A stretch of DNA of 64,000 bases, taken from Ethanoligenens sp047722935. Its GTDB lineage: Bacteria > Bacillota > Clostridia > Oscillospirales > Ethanoligenentaceae. The stretch covers positions 1 through 64,000 of the forward strand of contig JBDNZS010000004.1 of NCBI GenBank assembly GCA_047722935.1, given 5' to 3'. Shown one piece after another: positions 8,621 through 18,615 of this stretch. Numbering within the stretch: position 1 is the first letter of the stretch; every line of letters begins with the position of its first letter. The position numbers and the translations under genes were made by a program. A model generated the notes under the pieces. The model did not search any database, was not told where the DNA came from, and saw only the letters and a list, made by a program, of their open reading frames with translations.

Positions 8621-11311
8621 TTATAAAACACGTTTGACCGCTTTGTTAACAGTGAGCCACCGGATGATTGCTTTGCGAAGCAAATCCACCGGCAGGATGG
8701 TTAACGCAAGCAAGGTGGATATCAGCCATTCCTGTATAGTTAACCCATAGCAATGAAATACCGCACCGCCAAAATATGTCATGCCCACCTGCACCGCAAT
8801 AATCAAGGCAATGATCTGCAAAAAGCCTTTGTTTCTACCGATATGCTCCAGCAGGTGCAACGTGTCGGTTCGGGCGTTAAACGCATTACAAACGGCAGAT
8901 AGGATAAAAAACACAAAAAAGCCGGTATACAAATACCGTGCCTGTGCATCCGGGCGGAAAAACGTGCGCACGAACGGCACACACAAAAATACCAGACCCA
9001 GTACAAATATCCACAGGCTGTCCGTGAGGATGGACGTCCACATCGGACGGTTGACAATTGCTTCATCCCTGCATTTAGGCTGCTCCCGCATGTAACGGCG
9101 CAGTGCCGGTTCTCCGCCAAACGCCAGTGCCGCCAATGTGTCCATCACCAGATTCACCCACAAGATCTGCATGATGGAGAGAGGGGCATCCATTCCCAGA
9201 AACGGAGCGACCAGTGAGAGCAGCACAGCCGCTACATTGATGGTCAGCTGAAATACGATGAATTTGCGCACACTGTTAAAAATGGTGCGCCCGTAAAGGA
9301 TGGCCTTGTCAATAGAGCTGAAATTATCATCCATAATGACGATATCGCCCGCTTCTTTGGCAACTTCAGTGCCGCCGCCCATAGCAAATCCCACGTCCGC
9401 TTTTTTCAGTGCCGGGGAATCGTTCACGCCATCACCGGTCATGCCCGCCACCAGCCCCATCTCCTGCGCCAGCCGCACCAGACGGCTTTTATCAGCGGGC
9501 AGGGCGCGTGCCACGACACGGATATCCCGCAGTTTTGCTTTGATGTCCGCATCCGACAACACAGCCAACTCATCCGAGGTGAGGACAAGTTCCGGGTCAG
9601 AGGTAAGCAAGCCGGCTTCTTTGGCGATGGCTACCGCAGTTTCCTTTCGGTCTCCCGTAATCATCACAACCTGCACACCCGCACCTTGCACCTCACGGAT
9701 GGCCTCCACCGATTCGGGCCGCACCTCGTCTCGAATACCGATAACTCCCACCAGTGTCCAGTCGTCGCCTTCAGGTAATGCATCCCCGTTTAGCGGGCGA
9801 TGGCTTACCGCCAGCGCAAGCACACGGATTGCACGATGTGCCAATGCGTCGATATGGCGAACCACACAGCCATCGGCGCAAAGGCCCTGTGCATAGGGCT
9901 GCGGTTCTCCATGCGCATCATAATACGCACGGCAGTGCGGCAGAATCTTCTCAGGCGCGCCCTTGATGAGCGTAATCGTGCGGTCGCTTTCAATCTGTGC
10001 GGCAGAAAACTTGTTCTCACTGCTGAACGGAATGGAATGGATGGCGGCCGCATGGGGCGCTTCATTCCGTCTTGCTGCAAAGCTGAGGATGGCGCGCTCG
10101 GTCGCATTGCCACCCACCACCCTTGTGCTTTTGCCTTCACCGGTCAAGACGGCATCGGTGTTGTGGTGCAGGCTTAACGACAGCACCCGTCCAAGTCCGC
10201 CCACCACTTCCTCATATTTTTGATAGGCATTCCCCTGCCCATCGAGAAACACGACGGCTTCCAATTTTCCCTTTGTGATGGTGCCGGTTTTGTCACTGAA
10301 CAGGATGTTCAAGCTGCCTGCCGTCTCGATGCCCGAAATCTTCCGCACCAACACATGGTCGCGCAGCATTCGCCCCATGTTCAGTGCCGACACAATGGCA
10401 ATCATCAGCGGGAGACCCTCCGGCACCGCCATGACGATGATGACAACCGAAAGAATGACCGCCTCCACCACCTGGTTGAGCAATGCCATCCAGTCGGTAC
10501 AGAAGGCAAGAATGCGCCCGATATCAAACCCATTGCGCACCACAATGCGCTCAAACAACACCGCCAGCGCAATACCCACGCCGCCGATGTACCCAAACTT
10601 GCTGATCCCCCCCGCCAGCCGTGTTAATTTGACCTTCAGCGGGGAATCACGTTCTTCGTCCAGCTGCAATTCCCCTGCAATCTGCCCATAGACAGAGTGA
10701 TCGCCCACCGTAGTCACACGCAGGACAGCATTCCCCGCACACACCACCGAACCGCGGAACACCTGATATGGATCAAGGAAATCCATACCACCGTCCTGCT
10801 CGATATAGTCCGGCGGCATCACCATTTTTTGAGCCTCTTTCGCCTCACCATTAAGGATTGACTGATCCACCTTTAAACTGCCATCCACCAGCACGCCATC
10901 GGCAGGCACCTTGTCGCCCGTTTGGAGCAGCACACAATCGTCTACCACCAGTTCGGTAATAGACAGCTCGACGATTTCCCCATTGCGGTACACTTTGCAC
11001 AGGATGGCCGACGCTTCCGCCTGCAAGTGTTGGAACGCGTTTTCGTTGCGATATTCAGAGAAAGTGGAGACCAGCGTTGCCAGCAGCACCGCAATTGCTA
11101 TCCCAAGAGATTCGTACCACTTGGTCTGCCCCAAAACAGCAAACAAAATATTTGCGGCCAATGCAACACACAGGACACGGATCATTGGGTCGCCAAAATT
11201 TGAGCGAAGTTTTGTCCAAAATCCTTCCCTTTTCTTTTCCGTGAGCCGGTTTTCTCCATATTGCGCACGCGACGCATCCACCTGTCTGTCATTCAAGCCC
11301 CAGCTTTGCAT
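8621..11311 (-). CDS. P-type Ca2+-transporting ATPase (PMCA-like, type IIB)
   Basis: 896 residues. ATP-driven cation exporter in the plasma membrane, most like calcium pumps. Visible landmarks: actuator loop SILNGEAKEA near 151 (usually TGES; the Glu is kept), membrane motif AVPEGLPLMIA at 295-305, phosphorylation motif FSDKTGTITKG at 338-348, KGAPE nucleotide-binding segment, GDGVNDSPALKKADVG hinge, and LWVNLVMDTLAALAFGGEPA in TM6. PEGLP plus the N/D residues in TM6 point to Ca2+ rather than heavy metals. An AAAGGAGA ribosome site precedes the ATG. It lies upstream of eutA on the same strand; a functional link is not evident. Confidence 0.92.
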   Translation of the reverse strand: MQSWGLNDRQVDASRAQYGENRLTEKKREGFWTKLRSNFGDPMIRVLCVALAANILFAVLGQTKWYESLGIAIAVLLATLVSTFSEYRNENAFQHLQAEASAILCKVYRNGEIVELSITELVVDDCVLLQTGDKVPADGVLVDGSLKVDQSILNGEAKEAQKMVMPPDYIEQDGGMDFLDPYQVFRGSVVCAGNAVLRVTTVGDHSVYGQIAGELQLDEERDSPLKVKLTRLAGGISKFGYIGGVGIALAVLFERIVVRNGFDIGRILAFCTDWMALLNQVVEAVILSVVIIVMAVPEGLPLMIAIVSALNMGRMLRDHVLVRKISGIETAGSLNILFSDKTGTITKGKLEAVVFLDGQGNAYQKYEEVVGGLGRVLSLSLHHNTDAVLTGEGKSTRVVGGNATERAILSFAARRNEAPHAAAIHSIPFSSENKFSAAQIESDRTITLIKGAPEKILPHCRAYYDAHGEPQPYAQGLCADGCVVRHIDALAHRAIRVLALAVSHRPLNGDALPEGDDWTLVGVIGIRDEVRPESVEAIREVQGAGVQVVMITGDRKETAVAIAKEAGLLTSDPELVLTSDELAVLSDADIKAKLRDIRVVARALPADKSRLVRLAQEMGLVAGMTGDGVNDSPALKKADVGFAMGGGTEVAKEAGDIVIMDDNFSSIDKAILYGRTIFNSVRKFIVFQLTINVAAVLLSLVAPFLGMDAPLSIMQILWVNLVMDTLAALAFGGEPALRRYMREQPKCRDEAIVNRPMWTSILTDSLWIFVLGLVFLCVPFVRTFFRPDAQARYLYTGFFVFFILSAVCNAFNARTDTLHLLEHIGRNKGFLQIIALIIAVQVGMTYFGGAVFHCYGLTIQEWLISTLLALTILPVDLLRKAIIRWLTVNKAVKRVL

Positions 11312-11436
11312 GATCGGTCTCCTTTATTAATGCAGATACCAGCAGTTTCCCCATACGAACAGCCGCTATTCCAAGCAAACCCTACAGGTTCTCCCGCGGG
11401 ATCTTCCTTCTTTCGACAAAACTTATATTTACAAAA

Positions 11437-11468
11437 AGCCGGCACCGCCGTTCCCGGCGCTGTCGGCT
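11437..11468 (-). terminator. Intrinsic terminator downstream of the transketolase genes
   Basis: On the minus strand AGCCGACAGCGCCG - GGAA - CGGCGGTGCCGGCT (12 of 14 pairs) is followed by TTTTTGT. It lies 18 nt past the C-terminal transketolase stop and closes the long housekeeping array. Confidence 0.82.
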
Positions 11469-11485
11469 CTTTCAGTGTTTTAATT

Positions 11486-12439
11486 TTACTGCCTTTTGAG
11501 TGCGATGGCTTCTTTGGCTTTTGAAACGAGATGCTCCGCAGTCAGCCCATAATACCGCAGAACATCCGCTGCCGGCCCCGACCGGCCAAACACATCCTCA
11601 ACGCCCACGCGCAGCACCGGTACCGGGCAGCTTGCGGCAACAGATTCACAAACCGCACCACCCAGACCGCCGATAACATTGTGTTCCTCAGCGGTTACGA
11701 TGGCGCCGGTCTCCTGTGCTGCGGCGGCAAGAAGCGCATCATCAATCGGCTTGATGGTCGGAATATCCAACACACGCGCACTGATGTTTTCATTGGCAAG
11801 CAGCTTTGCCGCATCCAGTGCCTGCTCCACCATCAGCCCTGTTGCCGCCAGTGTTACATCCGTGCCACTGCGCAGCACATGGCCTTTTCCAATAGCAAAC
11901 GTATAGGATGCTTCATCAAAAACAATCGGTACCGGCAGACGTCCGAACCGCAGATAAACCGGTCCCTTGTGTTCCGCCGCCGCGCGCACGGCGGCACGCG
12001 CTTCCACAGCATCCGCCGGGGAGATGACTGCCATACCCGGAATGGTGCGCATCAGTGCAATATCCTCGCAGCACTGGTGGGTCGCGCCGTCTTCGCCCAC
12101 CGACAGGCCCGCATGGGTCGCGCCAATTTTGACATTTGCCTGCGTATATCCGATGGATGTGCGCACCTGCTCAAATGCGCGCCCCGCGGCAAACATTGCA
12201 AAAGTGCTTGCAAAAACGATTTTGCCAGTTGTCGCAATGCCTGCTGCGGCAGCCATCATATTGCTTTCGGCAATGCCACAGTTGACATGCCGCTCCGGAT
12301 ATTTCTTTTTAAACAAGTCTGTTTTGGTGGATTTGGACAAATCAGCGTCCAACACCACCAGATTAGGATACTCCGCACCCAACGCGGCCAGCGCTTCGCC
12401 ATATGCCTGCCTGGTCGCGACCCGCGTCGCCTCTGCCAT
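11486..12439 (-). CDS. Transketolase, C-terminal subunit
   Basis: 317 residues from the ATG at 12439. Supplies the pyrimidine-binding and C-terminal domains of a two-gene transketolase, which transfers two-carbon units between sugar phosphates (non-oxidative pentose phosphate pathway). Recognisable: NCGIAESNMMAAAAGIA, ASTFAMFAAGRAFEQVR and THAGLSVGEDGATHQCCED. The start ATG overlaps the stop codon of the N-terminal subunit by one base (TGATG), a classic sign of translational coupling. A longer frame reaching back to 12529 lies entirely inside the partner gene. Confidence 0.95.
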   Translation of the reverse strand: MAEATRVATRQAYGEALAALGAEYPNLVVLDADLSKSTKTDLFKKKYPERHVNCGIAESNMMAAAAGIATTGKIVFASTFAMFAAGRAFEQVRTSIGYTQANVKIGATHAGLSVGEDGATHQCCEDIALMRTIPGMAVISPADAVEARAAVRAAAEHKGPVYLRFGRLPVPIVFDEASYTFAIGKGHVLRSGTDVTLAATGLMVEQALDAAKLLANENISARVLDIPTIKPIDDALLAAAAQETGAIVTAEEHNVIGGLGGAVCESVAASCPVPVLRVGVEDVFGRSGPAADVLRYYGLTAEHLVSKAKEAIALKRQ

Positions 12440-13287
12440 CAATTTCCCGCCTCCAGCTCCAAAAGTACCTCGTCTAATTCCCGCAGCGCCTGCTCCCGCT
12501 GTTCGCCATTGGGCGCAGTGCCATGCCACGCTGCCTCGTTTTCCATAAAGGACACACCTTTGCCCTTTATAGAACGTGCCACGATGATTGTGGGTTTGCC
12601 TTTTACCGTCTTGGCGAGCGTGTAGGCGGCGTCAATCGCATCAAAATCATGCGCGCTGATCTCAATGACATTCCAGCCAAATTCACGGAACTTGCCCGCA
12701 ATAGGCAGTGGAGAGAGGACATCTTCGACATGCCCGTCAATTTGCAAACCGTTGAAATCGACAAACGCCACAAGATTGTCCAATTTGTAATGTGCGGCAA
12801 ACATTGCCGCCTCCCACACTTCCCCTTCTTCCAGTTCCCCATCGCCCAAGATGGCATAGGTACGGTAGCTGTTTCCGAAAAGTTTGGCCGAAAGCGCTAT
12901 GCCGCAGGCGGCGGAGACGCCTTGCCCAAGCGAACCGGTGGACATATCAAGACCAGGCACATCCAACATGTTGGGATGCCCCTGCAACGGGCTGTCCAAA
13001 TGCCGGAAACCGGGCAGCCAGTCGGTGGGGAAATATCCTTTCATCGCCAGCGCCGCGTAGACCGCAGGCACGCAATGCCCTTTCGACAAAACAAACCGGT
13101 CGCGGTCTTCCCAATTCGGATTGGATGGGTCGATGCGCAACTCATGAAAATAAAGGTACGTGACCACATCCGCAATCGACAGCGACCCGCCCGGATGACC
13201 GGACTGCGCGGAGTAGACTTCCTCAATCACATACTTACGAATCTGCAGCGCCTTTTTTGCCAGCGCCAGCTTCAACTGTTCCTCCAA
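12439..13287 (-). CDS. Transketolase, N-terminal (thiamine diphosphate-binding) subunit
   Basis: 282 residues. TPP-binding half of the split transketolase: SGHPGGSLS, FVLSKGHCVPAVYAAL, and the ThDP/Mg2+ motif ILGDGELEEGEVWEA...VAFVDFNGLQIDG. I favour a TTG start at 13287 because AGGAGG (13298-13303) lies 10 nt upstream. A GTG at 13317 would place that ribosome site inside the coding region and has none of its own. Split transketolases are common in Clostridia and often serve pentose recycling in place of a full oxidative branch. Confidence 0.94.
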   Translation of the reverse strand: MEEQLKLALAKKALQIRKYVIEEVYSAQSGHPGGSLSIADVVTYLYFHELRIDPSNPNWEDRDRFVLSKGHCVPAVYAALAMKGYFPTDWLPGFRHLDSPLQGHPNMLDVPGLDMSTGSLGQGVSAACGIALSAKLFGNSYRTYAILGDGELEEGEVWEAAMFAAHYKLDNLVAFVDFNGLQIDGHVEDVLSPLPIAGKFREFGWNVIEISAHDFDAIDAAYTLAKTVKGKPTIIVARSIKGKGVSFMENEAAWHGTAPNGEQREQALRELDEVLLELEAGN

Positions 13288-13365
13288 TACCGTTTGTCCT
13301 CCTAAAGTTCCGTGCACCGCACGGTCTATTCTACCGGTTATAACCGATATGTATGACAGCGCCTG

Positions 13366-14199
13366 TCACTGCACGTTGGCTGTCACCTGTTTTTTAATCA
13401 ACTCAATAAAATCGGCCACTGCGCCGTGCTCACATGGCCCAACCACCACATCCGCCACGTCCTTAATCTCCCGCGGGGCCTCCGCAGGCGTACCGCTGAA
13501 CGCAGCCGTTTGCAGCAAGGTCAGGTCATTATAATAATCGCCGATCGCAAAGATATGTTCTTTTTCAATTTGCAGCTGTGATGCCAGCCGCAACACCGTG
13601 CTGCCCTTGGAAATATTACGCGGCAGCACCTCTAAAAAATTGACGCTGGAAAAAATAAAGTCCCATCCCTCATTCGGTTCCTGCGTTGCAAAATCAGCAA
13701 AAACCGGCAGACGGTCTTGTTCCGCCGCAAAAATCATCTTGTGCCAACCCGTTTTCGGTACGTGTTCCAGATCAGTCATCACATAATGCAGACGCTCGTT
13801 GCTGGTATGCCGGCGGGTCGCCACACTTTCATGTACAATGTAAACGGCGTCGTCGGTGAGCAGTTCCACACCGACTTCCGGAAAACGGTCAATCGTCTTT
13901 AAAATCAGCTGTGTTATGCTCTCCGGCAGGTCTGCACTCCAGACAAACTGGTGGGATGCGTAATCAAAGATCACCGCACCATTGAATAAGATGCAAGGGG
14001 CGTTGACTTTGACCCGATCCAGAAACGCACCCGCAGAAGAATGCGTACGGCCGGTGGCAAATGCAAAGCGTCCGCCACCCTCCATAAATGCACGCGCGGC
14101 ATGGATATTGCGCGCGGGCATATCAAATGTTTCGGTAATCAGTGTGCCATCCATGTCCGATACAAGCAGATATCCTTCATATGGAAGTTTTCTCGACAT
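13366..14199 (-). CDS. Cof-type HAD hydrolase (sugar phosphatase/IIB-like)
   Basis: 277 residues. Catalytic motif I is VSDMDGTLI (about residues 13-21), motif III has KGSTV with the conserved Lys, and the C-terminal motif is AIGDYYNDLTLLQTA. The large C2 cap between motifs II and III is typical of Cof/YidA phosphatases acting on sugar phosphates, FMN or PLP; the substrate cannot be assigned. AGGAGGGCC precedes the ATG. It lies between rluA and the transketolase pair, with about 80 nt to the latter. Confidence 0.9.
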   Translation of the reverse strand: MSRKLPYEGYLLVSDMDGTLITETFDMPARNIHAARAFMEGGGRFAFATGRTHSSAGAFLDRVKVNAPCILFNGAVIFDYASHQFVWSADLPESITQLILKTIDRFPEVGVELLTDDAVYIVHESVATRRHTSNERLHYVMTDLEHVPKTGWHKMIFAAEQDRLPVFADFATQEPNEGWDFIFSSVNFLEVLPRNISKGSTVLRLASQLQIEKEHIFAIGDYYNDLTLLQTAAFSGTPAEAPREIKDVADVVVGPCEHGAVADFIELIKKQVTANVQ

Positions 14200-14325
14200 A
14201 CGGCCCTCCTGTGTATACGCGGCCTGACGGCCATCTCCCGTAAAATACGGTCTGCGGGACTGTCCACAACATTGCAAGTCTGCAAACCATCCCGCTTGCA
14301 CTTATCATATTACCATACTGTCCGG

Positions 14326-15234
14326 TCATCCCGCAAGGGTATGAAGGAATTGCTGAAAATACGCCGGCAGATCGCTGGTAAACTCCATATATTTTCCGGT
14401 GGACGGATGGATGAAACCCAGTGTGCGGGCATGCAGGCACTGCCCGCGCAGACCGCGCAGTGCCTTCCCATAGACAGGGTCGCCCGCCACAGAATGCCCG
14501 ATGTATGCCATGTGCAACCGAATCTGGTGGGTGCGCCCGGTCTCCAGCCGCAGGCGCACATGGGTATATCTCGCGTATCTGCGCAAAACAGTATAATGCG
14601 TCACAGCGGGTCTGCTGTTTTTTTGTGTCACCGCCATGCGCTTGCGCTGTGTGGGGTGCCGCCCCACCGGTGCGCTGACGGTACCGGTATCCTCCTTGAC
14701 AATTCCGCAGAGCACCGCCTCATATTCCCGCAAAAAACTGTGGGCCTTGATTTGTGCCGCAAGACTTTGATGCGCATGGTCGTTTTTGGCGACCATCAGC
14801 AAGCCGCTGGTATCCTTATCGATGCGATGCACGATGCCCGGACGCAGTACCCCGCCGATACCCGACAAACTGTCACCGCAGTGAAACAACAAGGCGTTGA
14901 CCAGCGTACCGTCCGGATTGCCTGCGCCGGGATGCACCACCATACCCTGCGGCTTATTCACCACCAGCAAATCGTTGTCTTCATAGACGATATCCAACGG
15001 GATATTCTGTGCTTTGGCCTCCAGCGGCACGGGGTCCGGAAACACGATGACAATCTCATCACCCGCACGCAGCCGGTCGTGTTTGCCGCCCGGTTTGCCA
15101 TTGACAGTGACCTGCCCACTCGCCATCAGCTTTTGCAGGCCGGAACGCGTTTGCTCGGGGCAAAGGCGGGCAAGCGCCTTATCCAGCCGCTCGCCCGCCT
15201 GTTCAATCCCCACCAGAAAAGCCTGCCGTGTCAT
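14326..15234 (-). CDS. RluA-family 23S rRNA/tRNA pseudouridine synthase (YlyB/RluD-like)
   Basis: 302 residues. An N-terminal S4 RNA-binding domain (GERLDKALARLCPEQTRSGLQ, then LMASGQVTVNGKP) is followed by a pseudouridine synthase domain with the catalytic-Asp motif GIVHRIDKDTSGLLMVAK and the TGRTHQIRLHMAYIGHSV block. It isomerises specific uridines in structured RNA. The ATG overlaps the lspA stop as ATGA with GGAGGAG upstream, matching the Bacillus lspA-ylyB order. Confidence 0.94.
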   Translation of the reverse strand: MTRQAFLVGIEQAGERLDKALARLCPEQTRSGLQKLMASGQVTVNGKPGGKHDRLRAGDEIVIVFPDPVPLEAKAQNIPLDIVYEDNDLLVVNKPQGMVVHPGAGNPDGTLVNALLFHCGDSLSGIGGVLRPGIVHRIDKDTSGLLMVAKNDHAHQSLAAQIKAHSFLREYEAVLCGIVKEDTGTVSAPVGRHPTQRKRMAVTQKNSRPAVTHYTVLRRYARYTHVRLRLETGRTHQIRLHMAYIGHSVAGDPVYGKALRGLRGQCLHARTLGFIHPSTGKYMEFTSDLPAYFQQFLHTLAG

Positions 15235-15761
15235 CGTCTGCCCCACTCCTCCTGCAACAAAAAAGACAGGCAGAGCAGCACAGCACCCACGACAACAAAA
15301 CTATCCGCCACATTGAAGATAGCGAAATTGATGATCTTAACATACAGGAAATCGACCACTTCGCCGTGCCGCACGCGATCGATGAGGTTGCCCACGCCCC
15401 CCGCCACAATCAGCGTAAGCGCAAGATTACCCAGTCTGGTGCGCATTTTTCTCGCCAGCAACACCCATACGCACACACATACCAGCGCCACCGTGAACCC
15501 GACTAAGATCCAGCGCCCATACGACAGGTTTTGAAACATGGAAAACGCCGCGCCGGAATTACGCAAATAATAGAAATGCAAGAATGGGCCGAGAACCGGA
15601 AAATCCTCATTCAATTGCATGTTTGCTGTCACCGCGAGTTTGGTCAGCCGGTCGGCAACAACCAGAACGGCCGCAAACACCAGCCACAGCCAAGGCGGTA
15701 TTCCGCCACGCTGTCCGCGCCTGTATCTGCGCGAATGGGAGGAAAACACACTGCGACTCAT
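15231..15761 (-). CDS. lspA: Lipoprotein signal peptidase II
   Basis: 176 residues. Membrane aspartyl protease that removes signal peptides from prolipoproteins. After a basic N-terminal extension (about 25 residues) there are four transmembrane segments. The two catalytic aspartates lie in VGNLIDRVRHGEVVDF and IFNVADSFV; the signature NSGAAFSMF is present. The ATG overlaps the ileS stop by 4 nt (ATGA), with GGAG 8 nt upstream. Confidence 0.96.
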   Translation of the reverse strand: MSRSVFSSHSRRYRRGQRGGIPPWLWLVFAAVLVVADRLTKLAVTANMQLNEDFPVLGPFLHFYYLRNSGAAFSMFQNLSYGRWILVGFTVALVCVCVWVLLARKMRTRLGNLALTLIVAGGVGNLIDRVRHGEVVDFLYVKIINFAIFNVADSFVVVGAVLLCLSFLLQEEWGRR

Positions 15762-18535
15762 TCTACAATCTCCGCGCAGCGGCTGCAAAGAGTCGGGTGT
15801 TTTTCCGATTGCCCCACCGTATCGCTGTAGACCCAGCACCGCTCACATTTTTGCCCGTGCGCGTGGGAGACAGTGACCGACAGTCCATCTACTTCGCCTT
15901 GGAATGCCCCTTTGCCCTCTTTTTCCAGATGCACGCCGGACACGATAAATGCCGCGGGCAATTCATCCCGTACCGACTGTAAGAAGTCAAATAGTTCTCC
16001 CGTACTGTAAAGCGTGACTTCCGCCTCCAGCGAACCGCCGATTTCATGCGCGGAACGAGAAAGCTCCAACGCCTTCTTTACGTCATCGCGAATGACGTGG
16101 ATACGCTCCCAACGGCTAATAAACGCATCGTCAAACGACTCGCCCGAAAGTGACGGCATACCCGCATACAACACGCTTTCCTGCTCTTTGTCATGCGGCA
16201 GATACTTCCATATTTCTTCCGCTGTAAAGACGAGGATAGGCGCGACCAAACGCGTGAGCGAATCAAGCACACGATGAATGACGGTCTGTGCCGCACGTCT
16301 GGCGACAGAATCGGTTTTCTCAACATAAAGCCGATCCTTCAGCACATCCAAATAAAAATTGGACATATCCACCACGCAGAAATTATGCACCGCGTGGAAG
16401 ATGGTGTGAAATTCATAATTCTCATAGGCAGCAATGACGGTCTTTTGCAGTTCATCCAGCCGCCAGACCGCCCATTTGTCGATAGGCAGCAAATCGCCAA
16501 ACGCCACCGCATCTTTTTTCGGATCGAAATCCGACGTATTGCCCAAGATATACCGCGCCGTGTTGCGGATCTTCCGATATACTTCCGAAAGCTGCTTGAG
16601 GATGCCATCCGAAAAACGGACATCCCCCTGATAATCCGAAGAGGCCACCCACAGACGCAACACATCCGCGCCGAATTTTTTTGCAACGTCAAGCGGATCT
16701 ACACCATTGCCAAGGCTTTTGTGCATGGCGTGTCCTTCCCCATCCAGAACCATGCCATGGGTGATAACCATCTTGTAAGGTGCAACGCCTTTCCACGCGA
16801 TACTGGTAAGCAGCGAGGACTGGAACCAGCCGCGATACTGGTCGTTGCCTTCCAGATAAATATCGGCAGGCCAGTGCAGGTCGGGACGGGTCGCCAACAC
16901 AGCGGCGTGGGTCACGCCCGAATCAAACCACACGTCCATAACATCCTGCTCTTTGGTGAAATGATGGCCGCCGCAAGTGCAAGCCGTCCCCTCCGGCAAA
17001 ATTTCCTCCGCGCTGTAGCGCCACCAGGCATCCGCGCCTTCCTTACGGAACAGAGCTGCTACGGCGTCGATACTCTCGCGCGTAATCAGTTCTTTACCGC
17101 AGTCCTTGCAATAGAAAATTGGAATGGGCACGCCCCACAGGCGCTGACGGGAAATGCACCAGTCGCTGCGGTCACGCACCATCCCGGTAATGCGCTCCTC
17201 GCCCCATTCCGGCAGCCAGTCCACGCCATGAATGGCCTCAAAGGTTTTTTCTTTAATATCATTCACCGAGCAGAACCACTGCTCAGTTGCGCGGAACAAC
17301 ACCGGATTCTTGCAGCGCCAGCAATGTGGGTATTGGTGCGTGATATGTTCCGTCGCAAACAGCGCGCCGGTCTGCGCAAGATATTCGCGAATGGCCTTAT
17401 TTGCCTGTGTGGTCGTCAACCCCTCGAACTGCCCGGCCTCTTTGGTCAGGCGGCCTTTGGCGTCCACCGGCACCACGACAGGAAGCTGCGGATAGTTTTG
17501 GCAGACCTGAAAATCTTCCACGCCGTGTCCCGGTGCGGTATGCACGCAGCCGGTACCGCTTTCAAGCGTGACATGATTCCCAACGATGACCAGAGACTGC
17601 CTATCCAAAAACGGGTGCTTGGCAACGAGGCCTTCCAGTTCCACGCCCGGAATCGTGCCGATCACTTCAAAATCCTCAATGCCGCCGGCTTGCATCGCCT
17701 TTTCAGCCAGTGCCAGTGCCACAACGTAATACGCGTCGCCCGCACGCACCAGCGCATAGTCGAAGTCCGGTCCCAGACAGATCGCCACATTTCCCGGCAA
17801 TGTCCATGTGGTCGTCGTCCAAATGACAAAATAAGTCTTGCCCGGCTGTGCGCCAAGGGAGAACAGCTTCCCTTTGTCGTCCGTCACCTCAAATTTGACG
17901 TAGACGGAGTCGCAAGGGTCCTCTGCGTATTCGATTTCTGCTTCCGCAAGGGCAGTCTCATCGTGCGGGCACCAATAGACCGGCTTCAATCCTTTATAGA
18001 TATAGCCTTTCAGTGCCATTTCGCCGAAGACCTCAATCTGCCTTGCCTCAAACGCGGGATTGAGCGTACGGTACGGGTTTTTCCAGTCCCCAAGGACACC
18101 GAGCCGCTTAAACTGCTCTGTCATCGTTGCGACATGCGAAAGTGCAAAATCACGGCAGTGCCTGCGGAATTCTACTGGATCACCGCTTCGCCTGTCCAGT
18201 CCGACCTTGTCGATCGCTTTGCGCTCAATGGGCAGACCATGTGTATCCCAGCCCGGCACATACGGTGCTTTGAAACCGGACATGTTTTTGTAGCGCATGA
18301 TAAAATCCTTGAGGATCTTGTTCATGGCTGTACCGAGATGAATGTCCCCGTTGGCATAAGGGGGGCCGTCATGCAGCACAAAAAGCGGCTTTCCTTCGTT
18401 ATGCCGCATCAAGGCGCTCCAAAAATCCTGTTCTTCCCACTTTTTGAGCTGTTCCGGCTCTTTTTGGGCCAGCCCTGCCCGCATAGGGAATGCCGTCTGC
18501 GGCAGGTTCAGCGTTTTGTTATAATCCTCAGGCAT
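15758..18535 (-). CDS. ileS: Isoleucyl-tRNA synthetase
   Basis: 925 residues, class Ia synthetase charging tRNA-Ile. The HIGH-like motif is GDIHLGTAMNKI (about 55-66), the KMSKS-like motif appears as HKSLGNGVDP, and a large CP1 editing domain lies between. The C-terminal zinc finger is intact (CERCWVYS...CSRCAEIVE), typical of the bacterial type. No T-box leader is seen in the 80 nt that separate it from divIVA, so it is probably read through from upstream. The order divIVA-ileS-lspA matches Bacillus. Confidence 0.98.
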   Translation of the reverse strand: MPEDYNKTLNLPQTAFPMRAGLAQKEPEQLKKWEEQDFWSALMRHNEGKPLFVLHDGPPYANGDIHLGTAMNKILKDFIMRYKNMSGFKAPYVPGWDTHGLPIERKAIDKVGLDRRSGDPVEFRRHCRDFALSHVATMTEQFKRLGVLGDWKNPYRTLNPAFEARQIEVFGEMALKGYIYKGLKPVYWCPHDETALAEAEIEYAEDPCDSVYVKFEVTDDKGKLFSLGAQPGKTYFVIWTTTTWTLPGNVAICLGPDFDYALVRAGDAYYVVALALAEKAMQAGGIEDFEVIGTIPGVELEGLVAKHPFLDRQSLVIVGNHVTLESGTGCVHTAPGHGVEDFQVCQNYPQLPVVVPVDAKGRLTKEAGQFEGLTTTQANKAIREYLAQTGALFATEHITHQYPHCWRCKNPVLFRATEQWFCSVNDIKEKTFEAIHGVDWLPEWGEERITGMVRDRSDWCISRQRLWGVPIPIFYCKDCGKELITRESIDAVAALFRKEGADAWWRYSAEEILPEGTACTCGGHHFTKEQDVMDVWFDSGVTHAAVLATRPDLHWPADIYLEGNDQYRGWFQSSLLTSIAWKGVAPYKMVITHGMVLDGEGHAMHKSLGNGVDPLDVAKKFGADVLRLWVASSDYQGDVRFSDGILKQLSEVYRKIRNTARYILGNTSDFDPKKDAVAFGDLLPIDKWAVWRLDELQKTVIAAYENYEFHTIFHAVHNFCVVDMSNFYLDVLKDRLYVEKTDSVARRAAQTVIHRVLDSLTRLVAPILVFTAEEIWKYLPHDKEQESVLYAGMPSLSGESFDDAFISRWERIHVIRDDVKKALELSRSAHEIGGSLEAEVTLYSTGELFDFLQSVRDELPAAFIVSGVHLEKEGKGAFQGEVDGLSVTVSHAHGQKCERCWVYSDTVGQSEKHPTLCSRCAEIVE

Positions 18536-18615
18536 GGGTACACGTCGCTCCTTATCAGGTGTTTACGAAAAACGGAAACCAATCCGTATCGGGAAGGCGC
18601 CATAGCGGCGTCCGT

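Noticed and set aside
16078..16692. Open frames on the opposite strand and other phases of ileS, mutS and other long genes
   Set aside because: Shadow frames of GC-rich coding sequence without ribosome sites or family matches.
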